Shown one piece after another: positions 26,376 to 35,299 of a stretch of DNA of 64,000 nucleotides. The stretch's first letter is position 1, and every line of letters begins with the position of its first letter. Origin of the DNA: Furfurilactobacillus milii (lineage in GTDB: Bacteria > Bacillota > Bacilli > Lactobacillales > Lactobacillaceae); NCBI RefSeq assembly GCF_009864005.1, contig NZ_WEZQ01000002.1, positions 1-64,000 of the forward strand, in the 5' to 3' direction. The translations under genes were made by a program, and so were the position numbers. The notes beneath the pieces are model-generated. The model saw nothing but the letters and a program-made list of their open reading frames with translations, was not told the origin of the DNA and did not search any database.

Positions 26376-27059
26376 ATGCGGGAACAGAAACTGGGCACAC
26401 ACGATTGTATTCAACTGGTACCAATCTTTAAGCAATTGACGACGGTTGAATTGCAGCAGGTGAGCGCCATTGTTCATGAACATGTTTATGAAAAGGGCGA
26501 AACGCTGTTTAACGCTGGCGACGAGGCTAATCAGTTGACCATTATTGCCGCTGGTCAGGCCAAAGTTTATCAACTAGCTGCAAATGGACGTGAACAATTA
26601 TTATACTTACTTCAGTCGGGGGATTTCGACGGCGAGGCGGCGCTTTTCAATCCGGTTACACGGACAAGTTATGCGGAAGCATTGGTGCCAACACAGGTGT
26701 GCTCGATTCAGCGTTCGGACTTTCAGACGTTGTTGGCAAGGGCGCCGCAACTAGCTCTAGGTATCCTTAATGAATTCGGCAAACGAATCAGTCAACTAGA
26801 GGGTAAGGCAACAAGTGTGACCACGAGTTCAATTGGCGGTCGTCTGGCCGACTATTTAGTCGAAACGGCTGCAAGTTTTCCAGCGCAGACAATGTTCACA
26901 TTGCCGCTCCAAAAGAAGGAAATAGCCGTATACTTGGGAACTACACCGGAAACAATTAGTCGTAAATTAAATGAATTTCAGACAGCTGGTTGGTTAAAGA
27001 AGGGTCACGGTAATCAAATTGCGATTTTAGATGCGGATCAACTTGCATTACAAGATTAA
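26376..27059 (+). CDS. flp: Crp/Fnr-family redox regulator, Flp type
   Basis: 227-residue regulator. The N-terminal cyclic-nucleotide-type beta barrel covers about 15-125 and the C-terminal winged helix about 155-220 (KKEIAVYLGTTPETISRKLNEF as recognition region). There is no four-cysteine iron-sulfur cluster. Two cysteines, C11 and C109, are spaced like the pair that forms the regulatory disulfide in Lactobacillus casei FLP (C5 and C102). It probably senses oxidative conditions. Start ATG 26376 after GAGGAGG. A perfect FNR box lies just upstream. Confidence 0.85.
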   Translation: MREQKLGTHDCIQLVPIFKQLTTVELQQVSAIVHEHVYEKGETLFNAGDEANQLTIIAAGQAKVYQLAANGREQLLYLLQSGDFDGEAALFNPVTRTSYAEALVPTQVCSIQRSDFQTLLARAPQLALGILNEFGKRISQLEGKATSVTTSSIGGRLADYLVETAASFPAQTMFTLPLQKKEIAVYLGTTPETISRKLNEFQTAGWLKKGHGNQIAILDADQLALQD

Positions 27060-27107
27060 TTGCCGACAGGTTACGATTGATTTTTCAATTAAACATGTGA
27101 CAAAGCT

Positions 27108-27151
27108 AAAGGAGATAGCGTCTTATGATGATTCAAGACGTTGTCTCCTTT
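27108..27151 (+). terminator. Terminator-like hairpin after flp
   Basis: AAAGGAGATAGCGTCTT/AAGACGTTGTCTCCTTT, 17 positions with G-U and one mismatch, 10-nt loop. The T run is interrupted. From here to the cre site at 27405 I see no gene or clear signal. Confidence 0.7.
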
Positions 27152-27404
27152 AATTTCTTTAATTAACGAACACACAACACCCTGTACTGTAAATAGGCCA
27201 CAAAAGGACTAATATTCATATTTGAAAACACGAAAGCGAGAGCACTAGACACCATCTTTTAAACGCGCTAAAAGAGGTTCAGATAAAAGGCAGATAACTT
27301 ATCAAAAAAATCAAAATTTTTTAAAAAACGGAAAATGCCCGTCTATCAACCTGTCTAGTCCATTTTGAAACTTTTCGGACACTTAGGGGGTAATTTGTAC
27401 TTGA

Positions 27405-27545
27405 TGTAAGCGCTTCACTACGGTATGCTAGTCACGTGCTTAAGATATTAGGGACAAGCTTTCACGTACATATCAAGATGGGTTCAACGGATTTTTGTAA
27501 ACAAGATTGTAAGCGCTTTACTGACAATCAATTAACAGCTATAAT
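27405..27545 (+). promoter_or_regulatory. Mannose-PTS promoter with two cre sites
   Basis: cre 1 TGTAAGCGCTTCAC (27405-27418) and cre 2 TGTAAGCGCTTTAC (27508-27521) both fit the CcpA consensus. cre 2 overlaps a -35 box TTTACT (27517-27522), which is 17 bp from a perfect TATAAT (27540-27545). No -24/-12 SigL-type promoter is seen. This means direct catabolite repression rather than LevR/SigL control. Confidence 0.75.
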
Positions 27546-27626
27546 ACGTATGTAGTGAAAAAGTCAATCTTATGCCATATAATTGACATTGTTCCCGATT
27601 GAGTCGTGAAGGGAGGTGCACACGAA

Positions 27627-28040
27627 ATGCTAGCAATTGTTTTAGCCAGTCACGGTAGCTTTGCGGACGGCATTAAGCAGTCTGCCACAATGATTTTCGG
27701 TGATCAGCAAAAAGTGGCCACTGTGACGTTCATGCCAGACGAAGGTCCAGATGACTTGAAAAAGAAGTTTGACCAAACGCTGGCAAGTTTTGACGATGAT
27801 GATCAGGTGTTGTTCCTCGTAGATTTGTGGGGTGGATCACCGTTTAATGTTGCTAGTCGGATCGTTGCCGAGCACACGGACCGGATGGGTCTAATCACTG
27901 GTTTAAATCTGGCAATGCTGATTGAGGCGTATACCGTTCGCAACCAAACATTGGATCAGGTGATCCCGCACTTAGAAGAAATCGCTAAAGCGGGCGTTAA
28001 ACATTTGGATTTAACGACACCTGACGAGGAGGTCAACTAA
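27627..28040 (+). CDS. PTS mannose-family EIIA component
   Basis: 137-residue EIIA-Man domain. The phosphorylated histidine is H9 in ASHGSFADG. VDLWGGSPFN near residues 68-77 is the family's second signature. It transfers phosphate from HPr to EIIB. I start it at ATG 27627, nine bases after GGGAGGTG. It is the first gene of a six-gene operon and overlaps the EIIB start by one base. A second EIIA domain is part of the fusion protein at 28619. Confidence 0.9.
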   Translation: MLAIVLASHGSFADGIKQSATMIFGDQQKVATVTFMPDEGPDDLKKKFDQTLASFDDDDQVLFLVDLWGGSPFNVASRIVAEHTDRMGLITGLNLAMLIEAYTVRNQTLDQVIPHLEEIAKAGVKHLDLTTPDEEVN

Positions 28041-28534
28041 TGAGCATGGACATTCGGTTGGTAAGAATTGATTCACGATTACTGCATGGCCAGGTGGCAA
28101 CGGTTTGGACAAAGGCAATCTCTCCAGATCGGATCCTGGTCGTGTCAGATGGCGTTGCTAAGGACAACTTGAGGAAGACGTTAATCACGCAAGCTGCGCC
28201 AGCTGGTGTAGAGGTTAATGTGATTCCGGTTGATAAATTGATTTCAGTTTATCAGGATCCACGGTTTGACCAAGTCAAAGCGTTCTTGTTGTTTGAAACA
28301 CCACGCGATGTGTTGCGCGTTGTTAAAAGTGGCGTCGAGATTAAATCCGTTAACATCGGTAGCCTGAGCTTTACAGATGGCAAAAAAATGGTGACGGATG
28401 CCGTAGCAATTGGTGGGGATGATGCACAGACTTTCCGCGAATTGCACAATGCGGGCGTCGAATTGGAAGTACGAAAGGTGCCAACGGATAAAAAACGCGA
28501 TTTAATGGCGTTGTTGGCGCAGGAAGGCATCTGA
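28040..28534 (+). CDS. PTS mannose/fructose/sorbose-family EIIB component
   Basis: 164-residue EIIB-Man-type protein. The phosphorylated histidine is H16 in SRLLHGQV. The rest, with SDGVAKDNLRKTL and PRDVLRVV, follows the family pattern. ATG 28040 overlaps the EIIA stop (TAATG), and GAGGAGG lies 8-9 bases upstream. Translational coupling to EIIA is likely. It is a second, free copy of the EIIB domain found fused in the next gene. Confidence 0.9.
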   Translation: MSMDIRLVRIDSRLLHGQVATVWTKAISPDRILVVSDGVAKDNLRKTLITQAAPAGVEVNVIPVDKLISVYQDPRFDQVKAFLLFETPRDVLRVVKSGVEIKSVNIGSLSFTDGKKMVTDAVAIGGDDAQTFRELHNAGVELEVRKVPTDKKRDLMALLAQEGI

Positions 28535-28549
28535 TTTGATTTCCGGTAG

Positions 28550-28569
28550 CGTTTAGTTAAAACTAAACG
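28550..28569 (+). other. Hairpin between EIIB and EIIAB genes
   Basis: CGTTTAGT-TAAA-ACTAAACG, eight perfect bp with a tetraloop and no T run. It may protect or process the polycistronic mRNA and so set unequal levels of the two EIIA/EIIB sets. Confidence 0.6.
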
Positions 28570-28618
28570 TTGCGAATAATTAATGGCTTCACATTTTATT
28601 AATTTAGGAGGGACACAC

Positions 28619-29611
28619 ATGGTAGGGATTATCTTAGCCAGTCATGGCGGCTTTGCTGAAGGTATTTACCAATCAGGTGAAATGATCTTCGGCAAACAGG
28701 AGAACGTGCAAACGGTCACCTTGCTGCCAAGTGAAGGCCCAGATGATGTCCACGCCAAGTTCGAAAAAGCAGTATCGACGTTTGATGATCAAGATCAAGT
28801 GTTGATTCTGATCGACCTTTGGGGTGGAACACCATTTAATCAGGCAAACAGCCTGTTTGAAGAACACAAGGATAAGTGGGCTATTGTGACCGGCATGAAC
28901 TTGCCAATGGTCATTGAAGCTTACGGTTCTCGGATGACAATGGATAACGCACATGAAATTGCTGCGCATATCCTACAAACGGCAAAAGATGGTGTACGCA
29001 TCAAGCCAGAGTCGTTACAGCCAAAGGAAGAGGCTTCCAAGGCTGACGCTGGCAGTAACCAGCCAAAAGCCGCAATAGCACCAGGAACAGTCTTAGGCGA
29101 TGGGCACATCAAGTTTGGATTGGTGCGTGTCGACTCACGTCTGCTTCACGGGCAAGTTGCCACTGCTTGGACCCGTTCTGTTAATCCAGACCGCATTATC
29201 GTTGTTTCAGATAATGTTGCTAAGGATAAGTTACGTAAGAATATGATTGTTGAGGCAACACCACCGGGTGTTAAAGCCAACGTTATCCCAGTCGACAAGA
29301 TGATTGAGGTTGCCAAGGATCCTCGTTTTGGTGCCACAAAGGCGTTGGTTTTGTTTGAAACACCAGAAGACGCATTACGTGCCATTCAAGGTGGTGTGGA
29401 TATCAAGACGTTGAATATCGGTTCAATGGCTCACTCAGCTGGCAAAGTTGCTGTCAGCAAGGTTCTGTCACTTGGTAAAGAAGACGTTGAGACCTTCGAT
29501 AAACTTAAGCAAGCGGGCATTAAGTTCGATGTTCGGAAAGTGCCGGATGATTCATCAGCCAACATGGACGACATCGTTGAAAAAGCTCGTAAAGAACTAC
29601 AAAATTCATAA
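28619..29611 (+). CDS. manL: PTS mannose-family EIIAB fusion
   Basis: 330-residue fusion: EIIA-Man at residues 1-135 (H9 in ASHGGFAEG), a polar A/K/E/S/P-rich linker (about 136-163) and EIIB-Man at about 165-328 (SRLLHGQV histidine). It delivers phosphate to the incoming sugar with EIIC and EIID. Start ATG 28619 is set by AGGAGGG; an upstream in-frame ATG 28583 would place that site inside the gene. The operon thus contains two complete A and B sets for one C-D pair. Confidence 0.92.
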   Translation: MVGIILASHGGFAEGIYQSGEMIFGKQENVQTVTLLPSEGPDDVHAKFEKAVSTFDDQDQVLILIDLWGGTPFNQANSLFEEHKDKWAIVTGMNLPMVIEAYGSRMTMDNAHEIAAHILQTAKDGVRIKPESLQPKEEASKADAGSNQPKAAIAPGTVLGDGHIKFGLVRVDSRLLHGQVATAWTRSVNPDRIIVVSDNVAKDKLRKNMIVEATPPGVKANVIPVDKMIEVAKDPRFGATKALVLFETPEDALRAIQGGVDIKTLNIGSMAHSAGKVAVSKVLSLGKEDVETFDKLKQAGIKFDVRKVPDDSSANMDDIVEKARKELQNS

Positions 29612-29641
29612 TTTTTATCACATAGATAGGAGGATTTTCAA

Positions 29642-30451
29642 ATGTCTGCTATATCAATGATTCTGATTGTAATCGTTGCATTCTTTGCCGGCATGGAAGG
29701 AATCTTGGATGAATTTCAATTTCATCAACCCTTAATCGCTTGTACGTTAATTGGTTTGGTTACTGGTCAATTGACAGCCGGACTTATTTTGGGTGGTTCC
29801 CTTCAAATGATTGCCTTAGGTTGGGCAAACATTGGTGCCGCTGTTGCACCCGATGCCGCATTGGCATCAGTCGCATCTGCTATTATTTTGGTTCAAGGTG
29901 GTCAAGGACGCGCAGGTATTGGTTCAGCTATCGCGATTGCGATTCCACTGGCCGTTGCCGGTTTATTCCTAACCATGATTGTTCGTACCATCACGGTTGC
30001 TATTATCCATGTTATGGATGCTGCGGCCGAAAAAGGTAACTACCGCACAATTAATATGTGGCAAGTAGTTTGTATCTGTTTACAAGGTTTGCGGATTGCG
30101 ATTCCAGCAGCATTACTGCTGATTATCCCAGCCTCACAAGTGCGGGCAATGTTGGAAGCAATGCCTAAGTGGTTATCAGATGGGATGGCCATTGGTGGTG
30201 GCATGGTTGTTGCCGTTGGGTACGCCATGGTTATCAACATGATGGCTTCTTCCGAAGTTTGGCCTTTCTTCGCGATTGGTTTTGCACTTGCTGCATTGAC
30301 TGACCTGACTCTAATTGCTATTGGTACTATCGGCCTTTCCATGGCCCTGATGTACTTGAAGCTTGATGAACATGGTTCAAATGGCGGTAACGGAGGCGGT
30401 GGCAACAATAACACCGGTGATCCGTTAGGCGACATATTGGACGACTATTAA
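29642..30451 (+). CDS. manM: PTS mannose-family EIIC component
   Basis: 269-residue membrane component of the EII-Man transporter. Several hydrophobic helices with GGSLQMIALGWANIGAAVAP match the EIIC-Man signature. With EIID it forms the sugar channel. The C-terminal tail is rich in Gly and Asn (GGNGGGGNNNTGD), an unusual low-complexity end. Start ATG 29642 after TAGGAGG. This subunit type can also be a receptor for class IIa bacteriocins. Confidence 0.93.
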   Translation: MSAISMILIVIVAFFAGMEGILDEFQFHQPLIACTLIGLVTGQLTAGLILGGSLQMIALGWANIGAAVAPDAALASVASAIILVQGGQGRAGIGSAIAIAIPLAVAGLFLTMIVRTITVAIIHVMDAAAEKGNYRTINMWQVVCICLQGLRIAIPAALLLIIPASQVRAMLEAMPKWLSDGMAIGGGMVVAVGYAMVINMMASSEVWPFFAIGFALAALTDLTLIAIGTIGLSMALMYLKLDEHGSNGGNGGGGNNNTGDPLGDILDDY

Positions 30452-30472
30452 AATTAGGGGAGGGAAACGAAA

Positions 30473-31408
30473 ATGGCTGATAATAAAACTGATACTAAAA
30501 AGATTAGTTTAACAAGAAACGACCGTTTAAAGGTTGCTTGGCGGTCAACGTTCATCCAAGGTTCTTGGAACTATGAACGTATGCAAAACGGTGGTTGGCT
30601 ATATTCACTTATGCCTGCCCTGAACAAGTTATATACGAAAAAAGAAGACCGAATTGCCGCATACAAACGTCATTTGGAATTCTTCAACACTCACCCATAC
30701 TTAGCTTCACCAATTCTTGGTGTTACGCTAGCACTTGAAGAAGATCGTGCCAATGGTGCGCCAGTTGACGACGTTGCCATTCAAGGGGTTAAAGTTGGGA
30801 TGATGGGGCCTTTGGCCGGTGTTGGTGACCCAGTCTTCTGGTACACCGTTCGTCCAATTGTCGGTGCCTTAGGTGCTTCATTGGCGATTGCTGGTAACAT
30901 TGTTGGACCAATACTGTTCTTCGTTCTTTGGAACTTAATCCGTTGGGCATTCATGTGGTACACCCAGGAATTTGGTTACCGTGCTGGTTCACGAATCACT
31001 GATGACTTATCTGGTGGTTTACTACAAAAGGTTACCCGTGGTGCTTCCATGATGGGGATGTTTGTTATTGGAGCCTTGATTCAACGTTGGGTTAAGATTG
31101 ACTTCAAGCCCGTTGTTTCACGGATTACTCAACAAAAAGGTGCCTTCATCGATTGGAACCATCTCCCAAGTGGTGCTGCTGGTATCCACAAGGCCTTGAC
31201 TGAGTACCAATTAGGTAAAGGTTTGTCATTAGACAAAGTTAAAGTAACGACATTGCAAGATAACTTGGATCAATTGATTCCAGGTTTGGCTGCCTTGTTA
31301 CTGACCTTCTTATGTATGTGGCTATTAAAGAAGAAAGTTTCACCAATCATTATCATTCTTGGTATTTTCATCGTTGGTATTTTACTCCACGTGGTTGGTT
31401 GGCTTTAA
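30473..31408 (+). CDS. manN: PTS mannose-family EIID component
   Basis: 311-residue membrane component. The N-terminal soluble half carries RSTFIQGSWNYERMQNGGW, the family's hallmark, and two C-terminal helices are near 265-310. GMMGPLAGVGDPVFW is also diagnostic. Start ATG 30473 follows GGGAGGG, 21 bp after EIIC. It completes the transporter; sugar preference (mannose, glucose, others) cannot be settled from sequence. Confidence 0.93.
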   Translation: MADNKTDTKKISLTRNDRLKVAWRSTFIQGSWNYERMQNGGWLYSLMPALNKLYTKKEDRIAAYKRHLEFFNTHPYLASPILGVTLALEEDRANGAPVDDVAIQGVKVGMMGPLAGVGDPVFWYTVRPIVGALGASLAIAGNIVGPILFFVLWNLIRWAFMWYTQEFGYRAGSRITDDLSGGLLQKVTRGASMMGMFVIGALIQRWVKIDFKPVVSRITQQKGAFIDWNHLPSGAAGIHKALTEYQLGKGLSLDKVKVTTLQDNLDQLIPGLAALLLTFLCMWLLKKKVSPIIIILGIFIVGILLHVVGWL

Positions 31409-31427
31409 TCAAAAGTTACGGTTTGTT

Positions 31428-31467
31428 AGGGGCACTCATTTTCGGGCAACCGGAAGTAAGTGCCCTT
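31428..31467 (+). other. Hairpin after manN
   Basis: AGGGGCACT/AGTGCCCTT stem with a 22-nt loop, no T run. It may weaken read-through into manO or stabilise the mRNA 3' end. Confidence 0.5.
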
Positions 31468-31497
31468 GGCATTATAAATAGGTTATTGTTGCTGCGT

Positions 31498-31525
31498 TTG
31501 AAAATGGTGGTTAACGTAGTATGAT
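31498..31525 (+). promoter_or_regulatory. Internal promoter of manO
   Basis: TTGAAA (31498-31503) and TATGAT (31520-31525), spacer 16 bp, 38 nt before the ATG. Confidence 0.6.
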
Positions 31526-31563
31526 GCGGATAGGCGTTTGAATACAGGTTAGGAGAGAAGAAC

Positions 31564-31965
31564 ATGGTTGAATCACTGAATACAAAGGTTGAAATGGTTA
31601 TCGATGGCACTTCCTATATGGGGATGGGCGACTACGGCAAGATTATGGTCGGTGATAAGGCCTTCGAGTTTTACAACGATCGTGACAGCAATAAGTTTAT
31701 CCAGATTCCATGGGAGGATGTCGATTTAGTGATTGCCTCCGTGATGTTCAAGGGTAAAGTGATTCCTCGTTATGCGCTTCAAACAACTCGGAACGGGACT
31801 TACAAGTTCTCTTCGCGACACCCCAAAGCTGTGCTTCGTGCCATTCGTAATCATGTTGATGCAGATCATATTGTTCGCTCATTGACGTTTTTCCAGGTTA
31901 TGCGCCGCAATTTAAAAGCGCTATTTACCCGGCGGCCACGTTCACGAAAACAAAAACAACAGTAA
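31564..31965 (+). CDS. manO: DUF956 protein (ManO) of the mannose PTS locus
   Basis: 133-residue soluble protein of the DUF956 family, found almost only after manLMN in lactobacilli, streptococci and enterococci. It is proposed to modulate the transporter or its expression. The conserved start region TSYMGMGDYGKIMVGDKAFEFYND is present. The C-terminus is strongly basic. ATG 31564 follows TAGGAGAG. It has its own promoter behind a hairpin. Confidence 0.85.
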   Translation: MVESLNTKVEMVIDGTSYMGMGDYGKIMVGDKAFEFYNDRDSNKFIQIPWEDVDLVIASVMFKGKVIPRYALQTTRNGTYKFSSRHPKAVLRAIRNHVDADHIVRSLTFFQVMRRNLKALFTRRPRSRKQKQQ

Positions 31966-31985
31966 TTAACGATCAAAATTGTAAG

Positions 31986-32026
31986 CACCACGCATTGTCA
32001 CTTGTCGACAATACGTGGTGTTTTTT
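31986..32026 (+). terminator. Terminator of the mannose PTS operon
   Basis: CACCACGCATTGTC/GACAATACGTGGTG with one mismatch, then six T. Confidence 0.92.
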
Positions 32027-32110
32027 GCCATTTAATCACGTTAAAGGGGAGTGCTATACTAGAAATCATTAACTAAAATATTAACTAACAGAAAGAATGA
32101 CTGTAAATTC

Positions 32111-33058
32111 ATGGGAATCTTTTTTGAAAGTGCACAGGGTGTTTTAATTATTATTCTGATGGTGGCTGTGGGATATGTCCTCGCAGGCAAAGGGTGGTTC
32201 AATGAGAACTCAACGAGATTGTTGGCTAAGTTGGTCACCCAGATAGCTTTGCCCGCATACATGATTATTTCTATTACACGGGATTTTTCCAAACGCGAAT
32301 TGTATGCCTTATTGCCTGATTTACGTTTCCCTGTCATTTCAATGATGTTGCTGATGATTCTTGCGTGGGGACTGGTATATGTCCTTCGGATTGATCCAAG
32401 CCGCAGGGGCCTGTTTACATCCATGTTTTTTAACTCAAACACAGTGTTCGTCGGGCTGCCAATTAACATGGCCATCTTTGGTAGTAAGAGCTTACCGTAT
32501 GTGTTGGTGTACTACATGGCCAATACGACGATCTTTTGGACGATCGGCGTCTACTTTATTCAACGTGATGGGTCAGTCGGAGAGCATCTCACGTTTGGCA
32601 TGATTTTGCGAAAAATCTTCTCTGCACCACTGATCGGATTCATGATTGGGGTTGTGCTGGTCTTGGTCAACGTGCATTTGCCAAAGTTTTTGAACCAAAC
32701 GTTTACGTATCTGGGCGGTTTGACGATACCGTTATCCATGCTTTTCATCGGTGTTTCCGTGTACAATGCAGGCCTTAAGAATATGCGGTTGAATCGAAAC
32801 AGCTTGGGCGTCTTGTCCGGACGGTTCATCTTCGCGCCGGTTTTGATGATATTACTTGTTATGCATGCAGATATGCCGACACTGATGAAGCAAGTTTTCA
32901 TTCTGCAGTCTTGTATGCCGGTAATGACAAACGCACCTGTGGTTGCCAAGTTGTATCATGCAGACGCTGATTTTGCGTCAATTATGGTTACAGAAACGAC
33001 ATTAATGTCACTTATCGTGGTCCCAATCATGATGGTTTTGATTCAAAAAGTGGTTTGA
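32111..33058 (+). CDS. AEC-family (auxin efflux carrier-type) transporter
   Basis: 315-residue membrane protein with about ten hydrophobic helices and the two-half layout of AEC carriers. The half-helix region GYVLAGKGWFNENSTRLLAKLVTQIALPAYMI matches the N-terminal repeat; FNSNTVFVGLPI and the C-terminal SCMPVMTNAPVVAKLYHAD-like segment are characteristic. Bacterial relatives include malate permeases, so a C4 acid such as malate is possible. Start ATG 32111 with only a weak AGAAAG site. Monocistronic. Confidence 0.83.
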   Translation: MGIFFESAQGVLIIILMVAVGYVLAGKGWFNENSTRLLAKLVTQIALPAYMIISITRDFSKRELYALLPDLRFPVISMMLLMILAWGLVYVLRIDPSRRGLFTSMFFNSNTVFVGLPINMAIFGSKSLPYVLVYYMANTTIFWTIGVYFIQRDGSVGEHLTFGMILRKIFSAPLIGFMIGVVLVLVNVHLPKFLNQTFTYLGGLTIPLSMLFIGVSVYNAGLKNMRLNRNSLGVLSGRFIFAPVLMILLVMHADMPTLMKQVFILQSCMPVMTNAPVVAKLYHADADFASIMVTETTLMSLIVVPIMMVLIQKVV

Positions 33059-33301
33059 TCCTTAGTGAATTCGTAACAACTTCACTTTTTCTTAATTTTT
33101 TTGTGTCCGCATGTTTGACAATAAGTTGCGCTAAACCGCGTTTTCAAGGGCTTTTCATAGAGCAGCGTAACTCTGTTGTAACATTTGTAATAAAGTGTTA
33201 TATGGCTGGTATGGACCTGTTACACGCGAAGACTAGTATTAATCACAGTAATTGCTACATAGAGTCGTTCAAACGGGATGAATTGTTTAGGAGTGAATAA
33301 C

Positions 33302-34402
33302 GTGAAAAAGTCTATTAAAAACGTATTATTAACAACTGCTGGTGCTGCCAGCGTTTTGGCTGGTGTTCAACTATCAGCTAATGCTTCAACTGTAAAATCA
33401 ATTAAAGGTGACACTGTGTGGGCTTTCGCACAAAAAAACCACACGACTGTTGATGCTATTGTACAGGCGAACCATTTGACTGATGCCAACTTAATCTATG
33501 TTGATCAGGACTTGATTATTCCTGATGATAATGACAGCAAGACGTCATCATCACAAGCTAGTCAAGCTGCGCCAACTGCTAGTCAGGCTCCAAGTCAAGC
33601 CGCAACATCAGCTACGAGTGCAGATGCTAACGGTGACTACACAGTTGTTGCTGGTGACACGTTAAACGCCATCGCTTCTAAAACAGGTAAGTCAGTTTCT
33701 GACTTGGCTTCCTTAAACGGCATTTCAAATGTTAACGTTTTGATGGTTGGCCAAGTACTACACACAACTGGTACTGCTTCACAAGCTGCTAGTCAAGCAC
33801 CAGCTTCACAAGCTAGTCAATCATCACAAGCTAGCCAAGTTCCTGCTTCACAGGCAAGCCAAGCATCACAAGCTAGCCAAGCACCTGCATCTCAGGCCTC
33901 ACAGGCACCTGCTTCTCAAGCAACTAGTGTTGCTAGTCAGGCCGCTTCTCAAGCCCCAGCATCACAAGCCTCACAGGCACCTGCTTCTCAAGCAGCACCT
34001 GCAACAACTAACACGCCAGCACCTGCTGCCACTACAGCTGCCTTTGGTGGTGCTCAGGCTGCCGGTACTGCCGGTTTCTACAGCGGTGTTCAAGGTTACC
34101 CAGCTGGTCAATGTACTGCATTTGTAGCTGGTATCTTACAAGCTGAAGGTGTTTCCAGTTCTAAGTGGGCCTACCTTGGTAATGGTAACGCCTGGGGTGC
34201 TAACGCTGCTGCCCGTGGCGTTGCAGTTAACCAAACACCAACTGCCGGTTCAGTTGCATTCTTTGGCTACATGCACGTTGCTTACGTTACTGGCGTTAAC
34301 GGTAACGGCACGGTTAACATCATTGAAGGTAACTTCAATGGTCAGGCTTACAACGCACGGACTATCTCTGCTAGCGAAGCTGCTGGATACATCCACTTCT
34401 AA
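33302..34402 (+). CDS. Secreted LysM-CHAP cell-wall protein with Ser-Gln-Ala repeats
   Basis: 366 residues. A signal peptide (about 1-30, cleavage near ANA-ST) is followed by two LysM modules (about 32-70 and 110-152). A low-complexity stretch (about 155-245) is built of ASQ and APASQ units. The C-terminal CHAP domain (about 260-366) has the catalytic Cys in GQCTAFV, His in MHVAYV and Glu/Asn in IEGNF. It probably binds and cuts peptidoglycan. GTG 33302 is chosen because AGGAGTGA precedes it. TGTAA/TGTTA repeats near 33178-33205 may mark WalR control. Confidence 0.9.
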   Translation: MKKSIKNVLLTTAGAASVLAGVQLSANASTVKSIKGDTVWAFAQKNHTTVDAIVQANHLTDANLIYVDQDLIIPDDNDSKTSSSQASQAAPTASQAPSQAATSATSADANGDYTVVAGDTLNAIASKTGKSVSDLASLNGISNVNVLMVGQVLHTTGTASQAASQAPASQASQSSQASQVPASQASQASQASQAPASQASQAPASQATSVASQAASQAPASQASQAPASQAAPATTNTPAPAATTAAFGGAQAAGTAGFYSGVQGYPAGQCTAFVAGILQAEGVSSSKWAYLGNGNAWGANAAARGVAVNQTPTAGSVAFFGYMHVAYVTGVNGNGTVNIIEGNFNGQAYNARTISASEAAGYIHF

Positions 34403-34416
34403 ATTGAATTTAATTA

Positions 34417-34449
34417 AAAGAATCGTCCTTGTGGCGGTTCTTTTTTTGT
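34417..34449 (+). terminator. Terminator after the LysM-CHAP gene
   Basis: AAGAATCGTC/GGCGGTTCTT stem with G-U pairs, 5-nt loop and seven T. Confidence 0.85.
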
Positions 34450-34553
34450 TTGAACTAGTTTCACTTCACCTTACTGGCATGGTACGATAGTTGATGTGAA
34501 GTAATAACACGTCAGGCTAAGTGGAAGAATTAAGACGAGTTGGGATGAGAGAA

Positions 34554-35231
34554 ATGGTAGAGTTGGTTATTATTCGTCATGGTGAGAGCACGGCAAATCG
34601 TGACAATATTTATACAGGGTGGACTGACGTTCCGTTGACACCTAAGGGAATCGAGCAGGCACAGCAGGCTGGCAAAATTCTGGCAGCAACTGGGTTACAA
34701 TTTACAGATGTGCACACTTCTTTGCTACAACGTGCGATACAAACCACCCACCTAGTCCTGGACGAGATTCATCAACTTTGGATTCCTGAACACAAAAGTT
34801 GGCGGTTAAATGAGCGTCACTATGGCGCCTTACGTGGACTTAATAAAGATCAAACACGAATTCAGTTCGGCGCAGACCAGGTGGCCAAGTGGCGCAGAAG
34901 TTTCAATGTTGTGCCGCCACTTTTGGACCAGCCAGATCATTTGTACGATCGACGATACGCTAGTTTTCCAAAGACGATTTTGACTCGTGGTGAAAGTTTA
35001 GCCATGGCCTATGACCGTTTGATACCATACTGGGTGGACGAAGTCGCACCACGTCTGCTTGATGGTCACAATCAACTGGTTGTGGCTCATGGCAGCACGC
35101 TGAGAGCGTTGATCAAGTATTTGGATCATGTTAGTGACGCAGACATTAGCAAGGTCGAGGTACCCAATGCGGAGCCAATCCACTATACGTTCGATGAGCA
35201 TTTAAATGTGATTAATAAACAGATTTTGTAA
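34554..35231 (+). CDS. gpmA: 2,3-bisphosphoglycerate-dependent phosphoglycerate mutase
   Basis: 225-residue glycolytic mutase interconverting 3- and 2-phosphoglycerate. Catalytic RHGES (H8), [27 protein letters not shown] and [14 protein letters not shown] are all present. The exact start is uncertain: ATG 34554 gives [12 protein letters not shown] and the usual length, while ATG 34545 and GTG 34521 are in frame upstream and no candidate has a strong ribosome site. Relative to typical GpmA the middle region is somewhat divergent ([13 protein letters not shown]), so it may be a secondary paralogue. Confidence 0.87.
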   Translation: MVELVIIRHGESTANRDNIYTGWTDVPLTPKGIEQAQQAGKILAATGLQFTDVHTSLLQRAIQTTHLVLDEIHQLWIPEHKSWRLNERHYGALRGLNKDQTRIQFGADQVAKWRRSFNVVPPLLDQPDHLYDRRYASFPKTILTRGESLAMAYDRLIPYWVDEVAPRLLDGHNQLVVAHGSTLRALIKYLDHVSDADISKVEVPNAEPIHYTFDEHLNVINKQIL

Positions 35232-35245
35232 TTTTTAAGTAAAAC

Positions 35246-35299
35246 AAAAGGGATTACCAACATTTGCGTGAGCACATGTCGGAAACCCCTTATTTTTTT
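35246..35299. terminator. Bidirectional terminator between gpmA and the histidine kinase
   Basis: A ~19-bp imperfect stem joins AAGGGATTACCAACATTTG to CACATGTCGGAAACCCCTT, followed by seven T. The kinase stop codon on the minus strand lies inside its foot. Confidence 0.8.

Noticed and set aside
28550-28569. Hairpin in the PTS operon as a terminator
   Set aside because: It has no T run, and the operon clearly continues with matched genes and ribosome sites.
33178-33205. WalR-type repeats before the LysM-CHAP gene
   Set aside because: The TGTAA/TGTTA units are 9-10 bases apart, not the 11-base period of the consensus, so I did not list a site.
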